NCBI RefSeq assembly: GCF_040719375.1
Contig: NZ_JBFDTP010000001.1
Location: 1,364,001-1,428,000 of the forward strand
DNA: 64,000 nt
Reading direction: 5' to 3'
Source: Clostridium sp. AN503
GTDB lineage: Bacteria; Bacillota; Clostridia; Lachnospirales; Lachnospiraceae
The notes under the pieces are model-generated. The model was given only the letters and a program-made list of their open reading frames with translations. It was not told the origin of the DNA and searched no databases. Positions 1-8,760 of this stretch are shown in pieces. Within the stretch, counting starts at the first letter, position 1, and the number at the start of each line of letters is the position of its first letter. The position numbers and the translations under genes were made by a program.

Positions 1-1
1 A

Positions 2-544
2 CACTACCATGGATGGAACCCAGCCAGGACCAATACCTACGCGGAGGTCTATGAGGTGATCAAGGGGACCGCGCTCTATGTGCTCCAGAAATCCCCTGAC
101 TTTGACACGGCGGCTCCGGAGGATCTGACCATAGAGGATCTGATCCTGGCAACGGTGCATGAGGGGGAGACGATCATCATTCCGCCGAATTACGGCCATG
201 CATCCATCAACATTGGGGACGGGCCGCTGGTATTCTCCAATCTGGCCTACGTGCCCTGTCCGGTCAACTATGATCCGGTCAGGTATTACCATGGCATGAG
301 CTGTTACATTATGAAAAAAGATGGAAACCTGACGGCGGAGTTCAATCCACATTACAAGAATCCGGTCCCGGAACCGAAGTTTGCATCGGTGAAAGCCAAT
401 CCCCGCCTGGGAATCTGTTTTGGCAGGCCGGTATACCAGAGCTTTAAGGAAAATCCGGAGGCATTCCGTTTCCTGGCGGAGCCGGATGCGTATGTGGACG
501 AGATCATGTCGATGCTGGAATATAAGGAGCAGTTAGTGAAATAA
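2..544 (+). CDS. cupin-type glucose-6-phosphate isomerase, 5' end outside window
   Basis: The reading frame is open from the first bases of the window, so the N-terminus is missing. The visible start reads HYHG, followed by TNTYAEVYEVIKG. This is the metal-binding HxH...E pattern of the archaeal-type cupin phosphoglucose isomerases, which interconvert glucose-6-P and fructose-6-P in the cytosol. The jelly-roll continues through PPNYGHASINIGD, carrying the third metal His. About 180 residues are visible, close to the usual 190, so only a short piece is lost. It is followed 28 bp downstream by hexulose-phosphate synthase. The neighbouring hexuloisomerase makes fructose-6-P, the substrate of this enzyme, so the three could act in sequence. 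Identity as a cupin PGI is fairly secure; another sugar-phosphate cupin isomerase is the alternative. Confidence 0.82.
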   Translation, partial: HYHGWNPARTNTYAEVYEVIKGTALYVLQKSPDFDTAAPEDLTIEDLILATVHEGETIIIPPNYGHASINIGDGPLVFSNLAYVPCPVNYDPVRYYHGMSCYIMKKDGNLTAEFNPHYKNPVPEPKFASVKANPRLGICFGRPVYQSFKENPEAFRFLAEPDAYVDEIMSMLEYKEQLVK

Positions 545-572
545 TCAAATAAAGAAACTGGAGGAAAATGAC

Positions 573-1217
573 ATGAAACTGTTACAGGCGGCGCTGGATT
601 TATTTACAACTGAGCATACTCTTGAAGTTCTGGAGCAGATCGGGGAGTATGTGGATATCATTGAACTGGGTACCCCTCTTATGATCGCAGAAGGGGCGAG
701 GGTGGTTAAGACCGTGAAGGAGAAGTATCCTGATAAGATCGTTTTTGCAGATATCAAGGTTATGGACGGCGGCGGCGTTGTGCCGAAGGTGGTATTTGAG
801 GCAGGGGCGGATATGGTATCCGTACTGGCGGCGGCAGACGACAGCACCATCAGGGCAACCATTGACCTGGCGAAGGAGTACGGCGGAAAGGTCCTGGTGG
901 ATATGTGCTCGGTCAAGGATATCCCGGGACGCGGCAGGGAAGCAGCGCAGATGGGGCCGGATTATCTCTGCGTCCATGTGGGCTATGATATCCAGGCAAC
1001 CGGCGTGGACCCGGTCGAGGAGCTGCACAAGCTGGATGGAGTGAACTGCCGCAAGGCCATCGCCGGCGGCATTAAGCTGGAAACCTTTGAGGATGCGGTG
1101 AACAGCCCGGCGGACGTGATCATCTGCGGAGGCGGCATCTACAACCAGCCCAACATGAGAGCGGTTGCCAGACAGATGCGGGAGATCATGGATACATACA
1201 ACAACAGCCACAAATAA
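573..1217 (+). CDS. hxlA: 3-hexulose-6-phosphate synthase family (OMP decarboxylase fold)
   Basis: This is a 214-residue TIM-barrel protein of the HPS/KGPDC family. The catalytic signature FADIKVMDGGG lies near residues 59-69, with the phosphate-binding loop AGGIKLETF and CGGGIYNQ near the C-terminus. HPS condenses formaldehyde with ribulose-5-P to give 3-hexulose-6-P, or runs in reverse to make ribulose-5-P. The close homologue 3-keto-L-gulonate-6-P decarboxylase looks very similar. The next gene is a 6-phospho-3-hexuloisomerase, the obligatory partner of HPS, which favours HPS here. The start has the ribosome site GGAGG (559-563) ten bases upstream. Length and motifs are complete. Confidence 0.85.
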   Translation: MKLLQAALDLFTTEHTLEVLEQIGEYVDIIELGTPLMIAEGARVVKTVKEKYPDKIVFADIKVMDGGGVVPKVVFEAGADMVSVLAAADDSTIRATIDLAKEYGGKVLVDMCSVKDIPGRGREAAQMGPDYLCVHVGYDIQATGVDPVEELHKLDGVNCRKAIAGGIKLETFEDAVNSPADVIICGGGIYNQPNMRAVARQMREIMDTYNNSHK

Positions 1218-1228
1218 AGCGGGGGGAA

Positions 1229-1792
1229 ATGATGAAGGTTACGGAGACATCCGGCCAGGCGGCAAGAGAGCTGGCCGAGGCATTGGAACAGGTTGACGAG
1301 GCGCAGGTGGAGGCCCTGATGGACGCTGTCTGCAGTGCAAAGAAGGTTTATGTGGCAGGAGCGGGCCGTTCTCTTTTGATGCTCCGCTGTGTTGCCATGC
1401 GGCTGATGCATCTGGGGTTTGAGAGCTACGTGGTCGGCGATACCACCACGCCTGCATTTGAGAAGGAAGATTTACTGATCTGCGGGTCCGGCTCCGGTGA
1501 GACGGCGGGACTGATCAACGCGGCGGCCAAGGCGAAAAAGATTGGCGGAAGGATCGCTGCCATGACCATCCGCAGGGATTCAACCCTGGCGCAGATGGCG
1601 GATGTAGTAGTGGAGATCCCTGCGTATACGGACAAGGTGGAGTGCAAGATCAAAAAGAAACCGATCCTTCCGGGCGGAACGATGTTTGAGCAGTGCATCC
1701 TTCTGCTCGGGGATACGATGATCCTGCCCCTGGCTGAAAAAGCGAAAATTCCTACAGACCAGGCATTTACCAGACATGCCAATCTGGAATAA
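1229..1792 (+). CDS. hxlB: 6-phospho-3-hexuloisomerase (SIS domain)
   Basis: This is a 187-residue single-SIS-domain protein. AGAGRS near residue 45 and GSGSGET near residue 87 are the sugar-phosphate-binding loops of SIS isomerases. The C-terminal TDQAFTRHANLE matches the end typical of hexuloisomerases. It interconverts 3-hexulose-6-P and fructose-6-P, so with the preceding synthase it forms the ribulose-monophosphate pair. It starts 12 bp after that gene, behind GGGGG, at one of two adjacent ATG codons (1229 or 1232). Nothing is truncated. The direction of flux, formaldehyde fixation or pentose-P supply, cannot be told from sequence. Confidence 0.87.
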   Translation: MMKVTETSGQAARELAEALEQVDEAQVEALMDAVCSAKKVYVAGAGRSLLMLRCVAMRLMHLGFESYVVGDTTTPAFEKEDLLICGSGSGETAGLINAAAKAKKIGGRIAAMTIRRDSTLAQMADVVVEIPAYTDKVECKIKKKPILPGGTMFEQCILLLGDTMILPLAEKAKIPTDQAFTRHANLE

Positions 1793-1873
1793 AGAGTGAA
1801 CCGGCAAAGGGTAGACGACGTTTGAAATACGGGCGGGCAGGAGCAACTGTCTGCCCGCAAACAGAGGGTAAGA

Positions 1874-2812
1874 ATGAAAGCAGACAAAGACAGAAGGTTT
1901 GTGTTGGAAAATGGGGTGGAGATCCCGTGCATTGCGTTTGGGACGTATAAGATCCATGTATCCGGCGCGCCGGATGCGTCGTGTAAAACATCGGACCGGG
2001 CAGAGGGGCCAGAGCCATGTGCCGGACCATGTGCCCCCAATACGGTTGTGCCGGATGCCATCCGCGCGGGATACCGGTATTTTGACACGGCCTCTAAATA
2101 TGGAACGGAGAGTCTGGTGGGAGAGGGCGTCCGGCAGTCCGGGACCGGGCGGGAGCAGTTTTTCCTTGCTACCAAGGTCTGGAAAACGGAGATGGGGTAT
2201 GATAATACCCTGCGTGCCTTTGAGGAGAGTGTAAAAAGGCTCCGGACGGATTATCTGGACCTGTATCTGATCCATTGGCCAAAGCCGTCACCTGGATATG
2301 AGGACTGGGTAAAGCTGAACTTAAACACCTGGCGGGCCATGGAACGGCTGTATGAGGAGGGGCTGGTACGCGCAGTCGGGGTGTGCAATTATCTGCCCCA
2401 TCACATGGAGCCGCTGCTGGCACACTGCCATGTGAAGCCCATGATCAACCAGCTTGAGCTGCATCCGGGTTATATGCAGTTTGCGGCGGCAGATTACTGC
2501 CGGGATAAGGGGATCATGCTCCAGGCCTGGAGCCCTCTCGGAAGGATGCGGATGTTTAAAGAGCCGCTGGTCACGGAGCTGTCAGAGCGCTACGGCGTCA
2601 GTCCGGCGCGGCTGTGCCTGCGATATCTGCTCCAGAAGGATATCATCCCGGTACCCAAGTCCTCCGCGCCTGAGCGGATGGCGGAAAACCTGGACGTTTT
2701 TTCTTTTGAGATATCCAGGGAGGATGAATACCGGCTTGATACGATGCCCCAGGCAGGATGGTCGGGGGAGCATCCGGACCGGGAGAAGGAGGAACTATGC
2801 AGAGAATATTAA
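1874..2812 (+). CDS. aldo/keto reductase with an inserted segment
   Basis: This is a 312-residue NAD(P)H-dependent aldo/keto reductase. The catalytic tetrad is visible: Asp and Tyr in YFDTASKYGTE, Lys in LATKVWKT, and His in LIHWPKP. The cofactor-binding end IPVPKSS follows near residue 260. The N-terminal part has an unusual insertion of about 30 residues between GTYKI and VVPDAIRAGYRYFDTA, holding three cysteines and several prolines. Related enzymes join these two segments by a short loop. It sits between hxlB and dhaK, and its last 16 bases overlap dhaK, so it belongs to this operon. The substrate is unknown; a sugar, triose or aldehyde is likely from context. Confidence 0.82.
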   Translation: MKADKDRRFVLENGVEIPCIAFGTYKIHVSGAPDASCKTSDRAEGPEPCAGPCAPNTVVPDAIRAGYRYFDTASKYGTESLVGEGVRQSGTGREQFFLATKVWKTEMGYDNTLRAFEESVKRLRTDYLDLYLIHWPKPSPGYEDWVKLNLNTWRAMERLYEEGLVRAVGVCNYLPHHMEPLLAHCHVKPMINQLELHPGYMQFAAADYCRDKGIMLQAWSPLGRMRMFKEPLVTELSERYGVSPARLCLRYLLQKDIIPVPKSSAPERMAENLDVFSFEISREDEYRLDTMPQAGWSGEHPDREKEELCREY

Positions 2813-3792
2813 ATGATCCTGATTTTATTGTGGAAGATTATCTGAAAGGTTTTTTGAAAGCCCACGGAGATATCGTGGCTCCTGCCGGCAGCAGCCGGGC
2901 GGTGAAGCGGGCGGATGAGGGCGGCAGCCATGTGGGGATCGTCACTGGCGGCGGCTCCGGCCATGAGCCGGCTTTTATCGGCTATATTGGCGAGAATCTC
3001 TGTGACGCGGCGGCGGTGGGCGAGGTGTTCTCCTCCCCGACTGCGGCGGCGTTTCTGGAAGCCTTCCGGGCCGCCGACCACGGAAAAGGTGTGGCCTGCT
3101 TGTACGGGAACTATTCCGGCGACAATATGAATGTAAAAATGGCGGCTAAGATGGCGAAAAAAGAAGGCATCGAGGTGCGGATGGCAGTGACCAACGACGA
3201 TGTCCCGTCCGCGCCGAAAGCGGAGTCTGAAAAACGCAGGGGCCTGGCGGCAGGGCTGCTGAACTGGAAATGCTGCGGCGCAAAATCTGCGCAGGGAGCT
3301 TCCCTGGATGAGGTGATGGCGGTAGCGAAGAAGGTGAGTGACCATGCCCGCAGTGTGGGGATCGGGCTTTCTCCCTGTACCCTTCCGGGGGCGGAGCGCC
3401 CCAATTTTGAGATCCAGGAAGGGACCATGGAGATCGGGATCGGGCATCACGGGGAACCGGGGATGGAGGTCACCAGCCTGGAAAACGCCTCCGGGATGGC
3501 AAAGCGGATGACAGAGATCATTCTCTCGGACTTCCCGCTGGAGCGCGGGGATGAGGTTGCAGTCCTGGTCTCCGGCCTGGGGGCAGCGCCTCTTATGGAG
3601 CTTTATGCGCTGTATGCAGAGGTGGAAGGGCTGCTGGGGGAACAGGGCGTGGTCATCCACAGATCCTATGTGGGGAACTATGTCACCTCGCTGGAGATGA
3701 ACGGGGTCACGCTGACCATCATGAAGCTTGATGATGAGCTGAAAGAGCTGATCGATATGCCCTGCTACAGCGTGGGGCTGAAGCAGCGATAG
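2797..3792 (+). CDS. dhaK: dihydroxyacetone kinase subunit DhaK
   Basis: This is a 331-residue DhaK-domain protein. GGGSGHEPAFIGYIG (near residue 50) is the substrate-site signature, and GIGHHGEPG (near residue 219) contains the His that binds dihydroxyacetone covalently in this family. I chose ATG 2797, right behind GGGAGAAGGAGG, over an in-frame upstream start inside the previous gene. DhaK binds the substrate and DhaL supplies the nucleotide for transfer of phosphate. No DhaM (PTS donor) lies in the window, so either it is elsewhere or this pair acts on another small ketose such as a tetrulose. Operon partners are hxlA, hxlB and an aldo/keto reductase. Confidence 0.87.
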   Translation: MQRILNDPDFIVEDYLKGFLKAHGDIVAPAGSSRAVKRADEGGSHVGIVTGGGSGHEPAFIGYIGENLCDAAAVGEVFSSPTAAAFLEAFRAADHGKGVACLYGNYSGDNMNVKMAAKMAKKEGIEVRMAVTNDDVPSAPKAESEKRRGLAAGLLNWKCCGAKSAQGASLDEVMAVAKKVSDHARSVGIGLSPCTLPGAERPNFEIQEGTMEIGIGHHGEPGMEVTSLENASGMAKRMTEIILSDFPLERGDEVAVLVSGLGAAPLMELYALYAEVEGLLGEQGVVIHRSYVGNYVTSLEMNGVTLTIMKLDDELKELIDMPCYSVGLKQR

Positions 3793-3804
3793 GAGGGCTG
3801 GGCA

Positions 3805-4446
3805 ATGGCATTTTACAATCGGGACGGGAAAGCGGTATTGGAGCATATTGTTGCTGCGATCCAGGAGAATAAAGCTTACTTGAGTGAGATCGACGGCCTG
3901 ATCGGGGACGGCGACCACGGGATCAATATGAACAAGGGCTTTACCATGTTCGGCGAACGCATGAAGGGCAGGGAGGTTGGCTTTGCGGAAGGGCTGGATG
4001 AACTGGGATGCCTTTTGTTTGGTGAGATCGGCGGCTCCATGGGACCGATCTATGGGACCGTTTTTTCTGATATGGCTGAAGCTGGCGACAGATACGATGA
4101 GATAGGTGTAAAAGAGCTTGCAGCCATGCTGGATGCAGGGCTTACAGGGCTTTGCGAGATCGTGGAGGCACATGTGGGGGACAAGACGATCGTAGATACC
4201 CTCACTCCCGCAAGGGATGCAATGAAAGCGGCGGCTGTACAGGGAACAGATCTTAAGACGGCACTTGAGGAGATGAAAAAGGCTGCGGCGGCAGGGCGGG
4301 ATTCCACCAAAGACATGCAGGCCAGGTTTGGCAGGTCCGCAAGGCTGGGCGCGCGTTCAAAAGGCGTGCTGGATGCAGGGGCAGCCTCCTGCTGTCTGAT
4401 CCTGACTGCCATGGCGGACGGGATCATAGGAGTGCTGGAATGGTAA
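3805..4446 (+). CDS. dhaL: dihydroxyacetone kinase nucleotide-binding subunit DhaL
   Basis: This is a 213-residue all-helical DhaL/DAK2 domain. The Mg-nucleotide motif GLIGDGDHGINMNKG lies near residues 31-45, with the conserved GGSMGPIYG near residue 76 and the end motif LGARSKGVLDAGAAS. It starts 12 bp after dhaK behind AGGAGGG. In PTS-dependent systems DhaL holds ADP and is rephosphorylated by DhaM; that partner is not visible here. Length is typical and all key Asp residues are present. Confidence 0.87.
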   Translation: MAFYNRDGKAVLEHIVAAIQENKAYLSEIDGLIGDGDHGINMNKGFTMFGERMKGREVGFAEGLDELGCLLFGEIGGSMGPIYGTVFSDMAEAGDRYDEIGVKELAAMLDAGLTGLCEIVEAHVGDKTIVDTLTPARDAMKAAAVQGTDLKTALEEMKKAAAAGRDSTKDMQARFGRSARLGARSKGVLDAGAASCCLILTAMADGIIGVLEW

Positions 4447-4479
4447 GTCTGTGTGGAGTTTTAGATCAGGGAGGCTGGC

Positions 4480-4734
4480 GTGGCGGATATGGAGAGACAG
4501 AAGGATGCAGAGTTAAAGCCAGAAGCAAACAGTAAAAAGCCGGATTGGAAGCTGCTGGTCATACGTCTGATCGCCGGAGGATACTTAATCTATCTGGCGG
4601 TGAGCCTGCTGAAGGAGACAGGGGACGGTGAAGGCCCCGCCTATCTGGCAGGGCCGGCCGTGTTTTTTGCGGCGGGAATCCTTATTGGGGGATGGGCGGT
4701 CGTGAAGCTGGTGAGAGGGGAGTATGAACGGTAG
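4480..4734 (+). CDS. small two-helix membrane protein
   Basis: This is an 84-residue protein of unknown function. A charged N-terminus (residues 1-25, Lys/Glu rich) is followed by two hydrophobic helices, about 27-45 and 55-75, and a short basic tail. The likely start is GTG 4480, five bases after GGGAGG; ATG 4489 is the alternative. It lies 33 bp after dhaL in the same direction and is probably the end of that transcript. I do not recognise the family. Its place suggests a membrane accessory of the sugar-phosphate operon, but nothing in it shows a role. Confidence 0.6.
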   Translation: MADMERQKDAELKPEANSKKPDWKLLVIRLIAGGYLIYLAVSLLKETGDGEGPAYLAGPAVFFAAGILIGGWAVVKLVRGEYER

Positions 4735-4777
4735 CCTGACCGGCGGGGAAATACCGGGAAATGCTTTTTCGGTCAAA

Positions 4778-4807
4778 TTGACAATGTGATGTCCCATGCT
4801 ATATACT
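4778..4807 (+). promoter_or_regulatory. promoter of the MtaA-like gene
   Basis: TTGACA (4778-4783) and TATACT (4802-4807) are 18 bp apart, followed by the ribosome site at 4831. This suggests that the methyltransferase can be transcribed separately from the dha genes. Confidence 0.6.
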
Positions 4808-4845
4808 GGATGCAAAACAGCATGCAGATAAAGGAGGGGAATGCC

Positions 4846-5883
4846 TTGTCAGAGGGAATGGCACCGTATGAGCGCGTAATGTCTGCTTTGAGGGGAGAAG
4901 AATTTGATGTGTTTCCGGCGGTCAGCTTCACGTCTGTGGCAACGGTGGAGGGGATGCAGCGTTCCAGGGCATTTTACCCGGAAGCCCATACGGACGGAAG
5001 AAAGATGGCTGATCTGGCGGAAGTTGGATACCTGGAGATGGGATTTGACACCATTGCGCCGTATTTTTCTATCCTGCTGGAGGCTGGGGCGCTGGGGGCG
5101 GAGATCGACTGGGGAGACAGCGTGAAGTTCCCCTATGTAAAACGAAAGGCTTACAAGAGCCTGGATGAGGTCTCCATATGCAAAGACTATATGGAAAAGC
5201 CGGAGCTGCAGCAGCTTTTAAAGGCGATCCGCATCCTGAAAAAGAAATACCATGGCAGGGTAGCCATTGTGGGAAAGGTGATGGGGCCGTGGGATCTGGC
5301 ATACCATCTGTATGGCGTGGAAAATCTGGTGCTGGACATGATCCTGGAACCGGAGAAAACCAGGCAGCTTATCTGGCGGCTGAGTACGGTGACAAGGGAT
5401 TTTGCCGTGGCCCAGTTTGAGGCGGGGGCAGATATCGTCACCTGGGCGGAGCATGTGACCCGAGATCTGGTGAGCGCGGCGATCTACGAGGAATTCGTGC
5501 TGGATGTTCACAAATCGGTCCTGGCAAAGATTAAGGAGCTGGGACCTGTTGTGCTTCATGTCTGCGGCAATGTGGAGGACCGGATCGCACTGTTTGCCAG
5601 AGCGGGATTCCGGTGCGTACATTTGGACTCCAGAAATGATATCATGAATTGCCGCAGGGAGTGCGGAGATAAGATACTGCTGGCGGGCGGCATCAACAAC
5701 CCGATCACTTTGATGCAGGGCAGGAAGAACCAGATTGAAAAGAACGTCCTGGATAATATCCGGCAGGGCGGGCGCCTGATCGGGCCGGAGTGTGCGCTTC
5801 AGCCGATCATACCGATCTCCAGCCTCAAATGCCTGGCGGATACGATCCACAGACAGAAGTATCAGAAGACCCAGCCGCTGTAA
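4846..5883 (+). CDS. MtaA/CmuA-type methyltransferase (uroporphyrinogen decarboxylase superfamily)
   Basis: This is a UroD-fold protein of about 345 residues. In the C-terminal half LHVCGNVED carries the His-x-Cys zinc-site motif of methylcobamide:thiol methyltransferases (MtaA, MtbA, CmuA), and GGINNPITL and GPECALQP close the barrel. True UroD enzymes lack this HxC. I chose TTG 4846, six bases behind AAGGAGGGGA; ATG 4858 is too far from that site and an earlier ATG lies upstream of it. No corrinoid protein or substrate methyltransferase is next to it. It may transfer methyl groups for the C1 chemistry suggested by hxlA/hxlB, but that link is inference. Confidence 0.72.
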   Translation: MSEGMAPYERVMSALRGEEFDVFPAVSFTSVATVEGMQRSRAFYPEAHTDGRKMADLAEVGYLEMGFDTIAPYFSILLEAGALGAEIDWGDSVKFPYVKRKAYKSLDEVSICKDYMEKPELQQLLKAIRILKKKYHGRVAIVGKVMGPWDLAYHLYGVENLVLDMILEPEKTRQLIWRLSTVTRDFAVAQFEAGADIVTWAEHVTRDLVSAAIYEEFVLDVHKSVLAKIKELGPVVLHVCGNVEDRIALFARAGFRCVHLDSRNDIMNCRRECGDKILLAGGINNPITLMQGRKNQIEKNVLDNIRQGGRLIGPECALQPIIPISSLKCLADTIHRQKYQKTQPL

Positions 5884-5918
5884 AAGCGCCGCCACAGTGC
5901 GCCTGTCGGGGATAGCCG

Positions 5919-7121
5919 TTACGGAGCAGGAGGGATCTGCGCCCGCCGGATATAAAGGGCGAGCATTTTGATGAGGAATGCATCCTGAAAACGCATCAGG
6001 GGATTCAGGCCGGTAAGCTGCGTGAACCGCTGCAGCCTGTTTTTGATGGTATTGCGGTGGGTACCGGTCTGTTGGGCGGTCAGGGTCAGGCTGAGACAGC
6101 TGTTCACAAAGGCCTCGGCGTTGCCGATCAGTTCATGAGAGAGTTCTCCATCAGCCCCGGTGAGTTTTTCCATAGCCGGGATCAAGTATTTGTTTTCAAT
6201 CTGCGGCGGAAGATGAAGGGATACGCAGTCTAAGAGCAGGGAGTCCAGGCTGTAGAAGTCGCTTTTCCCGGAAAGCCTGCCGAGCTTGAGCATCTCAGAG
6301 GCCTCGTCCCAGCTGTTGTGGATCTGGGATACCTCATTATAAAAGTTGCCGTAGGCGATGAAGAAGGTTACACCCCGGTACTGCTTCAGGATGCGTTCGC
6401 AGTCCAGGCAGACTTCCTCGATGGCAAAGTACAGGCGGGAGATATCTTCCGTTTTAATAAATGATTTGATGATCAAAATGGTGTTGCGGTCATGGATATA
6501 GAGCAGGTCCTGGGAATTCAGGTACCTGCTTTTTTTCAGTGACCGGGCAATCTCGGTTCTCAAACTTTCTATGGATGATTCAAAACCAAGATCCAGATTA
6601 ATGTTAAAAAATGAATTGCGGTAGAAGTCCAGCTGAATCTGGATAACGGCCCGGCAGAGGTTGGGGTCCAGCTCATGCTGGTACATAAGGGATAAAAGCC
6701 TGTCCTGATCAGCCTTTCCGGCCAGGAGGAGGGCGGCGATCTCATCCCGTTTATCCGAGGGCCTGCGGTTTTTCTGCGTGCGGTATTCCTGGTACTCCAC
6801 GGCAGATAAAAGGGCGGCATGCACAATGTTGCCAACGAGGGTGGTAGCTTCCGTGCAGCCATAGGTGACGACCACATATTCTGCGGATTCATTGACCATA
6901 ACCGGGTTACCATAATGGATGACCGGGTTCAATGCGGTGGGATCACTCTGTATGGAAGCGGAATGCCGGATGGTCAGGATATAACGGGCGGTATTGCCCG
7001 TGCCGCCGATGCGGTCAGCTTCTGTGGCGGCAAGGATGCGTGCGGAAGAATCTGTGATATAGATCTGCACCTGTTCCATCCGGTAGCGTTCGATAAGGGA
7101 GCTTAAATATTCGATTTCCAT
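5919..7121 (-). CDS. CdaR-type (sugar diacid/glycerate) transcriptional regulator
   Basis: This is a 400-residue regulator with three visible parts. An N-terminal diacid-recognition-like domain spans about 1-130 (YITDSSARILAATEADRIG). A GGDEF-like linker region follows, then a C-terminal PucR helix-turn-helix with TAQQTGTHRNTIKNRLQRF near residue 355. In Escherichia coli, CdaR answers glucarate, galactarate and glycerate. I chose ATG 7121, behind AAAGGAGAG, over an earlier ATG at 7172. It is divergent from the GntP permease, which it most likely controls. It ends convergently, 35 bp from the methyltransferase gene. Confidence 0.82.
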   Translation of the reverse strand: MEIEYLSSLIERYRMEQVQIYITDSSARILAATEADRIGGTGNTARYILTIRHSASIQSDPTALNPVIHYGNPVMVNESAEYVVVTYGCTEATTLVGNIVHAALLSAVEYQEYRTQKNRRPSDKRDEIAALLLAGKADQDRLLSLMYQHELDPNLCRAVIQIQLDFYRNSFFNINLDLGFESSIESLRTEIARSLKKSRYLNSQDLLYIHDRNTILIIKSFIKTEDISRLYFAIEEVCLDCERILKQYRGVTFFIAYGNFYNEVSQIHNSWDEASEMLKLGRLSGKSDFYSLDSLLLDCVSLHLPPQIENKYLIPAMEKLTGADGELSHELIGNAEAFVNSCLSLTLTAQQTGTHRNTIKNRLQRFTQLTGLNPLMRFQDAFLIKMLALYIRRAQIPPAP

Positions 7122-7318
7122 AAGCCAGGGACTCTCCTTTGACAGTTGTTTTTTTGGATGTGCAAAAAGCATATTATATATAGAAATATTATATTATAAT
7201 TGTATAAAAAATACAACGATAAACTGTGGATAAATATAAATGGAATAAATATGGTCGAAAAGAATTGTAAAATTGGATTTTATAAATTAATTATTGCAAT
7301 TTGCATATGTAAGCCACA

Positions 7319-7347
7319 TTGTATTGATATTAAAACAATTTTATAAT
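7319..7347 (+). promoter_or_regulatory. promoter of the GntP operon
   Basis: TTGTAT (7319-7324) and TATAAT (7342-7347) are 17 bp apart, in an AT-rich 257-bp divergent region between the regulator and the permease. No clear operator could be read by eye. Confidence 0.55.
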
Positions 7348-7378
7348 GTACTTATCAAATATAAAGGGGGAAGGTTTT

Positions 7379-8716
7379 ATGTATTCTATTCTGTTATTGA
7401 TTCTTAGCATTATCATGCTGATGGTATTGATCAGTAAAATGCGTCTGCATGCATTCCTGTCGCTGCTGATCGTATCGCTGCTTTTGGGACTTGCGAGCGG
7501 GATGCCATTGGCGCAGGTGACAGACACGGTGGCTGCAGGATTTGGGGGAACCATGCAGAGCATCGGAATTGTTATTGTCTGCGGCGTAGTGGTAGGTGAG
7601 ATCCTGGAATGTACAGGAGCGGCGCAGAAGATCGCGGATTCCATCCTGCGTCTGGTAGGGATCAAGCGCGCGCCTCTGGCAACGGTTGTGACAGGCGGAG
7701 TGGTTTCCATTCCGACGTTCTGCGATTCGGGGTTCGTTATCTTAAACCCGGTCATCAAAGCCCTGTCCAGAAAAGGGAATATACCATATATGGTTTTGGT
7801 GACATCTCTGATGTGCGGCCTTTTAACGACCCATTCCCTGGTGCCGCCTACCCCGGGGCCGATCGCGGTGGCTGGTATCCTGGGCGCTGATGTGGGCAAG
7901 GTGATGATCTATGGACTGATCATCGCAGTGCCGGTCATCCTGATCACACAGCTTTGGTGCAACAGCAGATTTATTAAGAACCGTTATCCTGAGATTGCGG
8001 AGACCGATGAAAAGGATATTGCAGCAAACGATAAATTTGCGGAGATTGTGACGCATTCGCCAAGTACGTTTATGAGCTATATGCCGATCATTGTCCCGAT
8101 CATCCTGATCGTGGTACGGTCCTTCTTTACCCAGTATTATGCGGATACAGAGAGCATGCTTTACCAGATCGTTGGTTTTATCGGTACTCCGTATGTAGCG
8201 CTGCTGATCGGCACGCTCCTCAGCTTTCTGCTTCCTGCAAAGCTGACCAGTGAAGTGACGGATAACTGGGTATCCACAGCGATACAGAAATCTGCGGAAA
8301 TCCTGCTGATCACCGGTATTGCGGGATGTTATGGTAAGGTACTTCAGGCCATAGGCGTAGGAGATGTGCTGGCAGGCGTTATCGCAGGTATGGGGATTCC
8401 AAGCGTCGTACTCCCATTTGTGATCTCAGCGATCGTATTGATGGCTCAGGGATCTGCAACGGTGGCGATGACAACGACGGCAGGCATCATCCTTCCACTG
8501 CTCCCGGCGTTGGCGATCTCACCGGAGCTGGCAACGATTGCCATTGCGGGCGGTTCCTTCTGCGGCGTGTTGCCTATGGGATCTTATTTCTGGTGTGTGA
8601 CAAAGCTGTCCGGTTTCGATATCAAACGGGGATATGTGGCGGTTACAGCTACAACCTATATTATGGGCGTCAGTGCGCTGGCATCCATTCTGGTCATGTC
8701 CATGGTCGTTCATTGA
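7379..8716 (+). CDS. GntP-family permease (gluconate/glycerate type)
   Basis: This is a 445-residue polytopic membrane protein of the GntP family, with about twelve hydrophobic segments. The family stretch GGVVSIPTFCDSGFVIL appears near residue 115, followed by the proline-rich THSLVPPTPGPIA near 155. Members import gluconate, related aldonates or glycerate with protons. ATG 7379, behind AAGGGGGAAGG, is preferred to an in-frame ATG at 7346. It is the first gene of a + strand unit with a kinase and an enolase paralogue, and is divergent from a CdaR-type regulator. That fits uptake of a small sugar acid, which is inference. Confidence 0.87.
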   Translation: MYSILLLILSIIMLMVLISKMRLHAFLSLLIVSLLLGLASGMPLAQVTDTVAAGFGGTMQSIGIVIVCGVVVGEILECTGAAQKIADSILRLVGIKRAPLATVVTGGVVSIPTFCDSGFVILNPVIKALSRKGNIPYMVLVTSLMCGLLTTHSLVPPTPGPIAVAGILGADVGKVMIYGLIIAVPVILITQLWCNSRFIKNRYPEIAETDEKDIAANDKFAEIVTHSPSTFMSYMPIIVPIILIVVRSFFTQYYADTESMLYQIVGFIGTPYVALLIGTLLSFLLPAKLTSEVTDNWVSTAIQKSAEILLITGIAGCYGKVLQAIGVGDVLAGVIAGMGIPSVVLPFVISAIVLMAQGSATVAMTTTAGIILPLLPALAISPELATIAIAGGSFCGVLPMGSYFWCVTKLSGFDIKRGYVAVTATTYIMGVSALASILVMSMVVH

Positions 8717-8760
8717 TGAGAGGATGACCGGACAAATTATTTGGATCAAGGGAGGATAAC

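Noticed and set aside
2809..4173. Long open frame (454 codons) on the minus strand, opposite dhaK and dhaL
   Set aside because: It is a shadow of the G+C-rich coding strand: His/Arg-rich composition, no family motifs and no ribosome site, while the + strand genes are complete.
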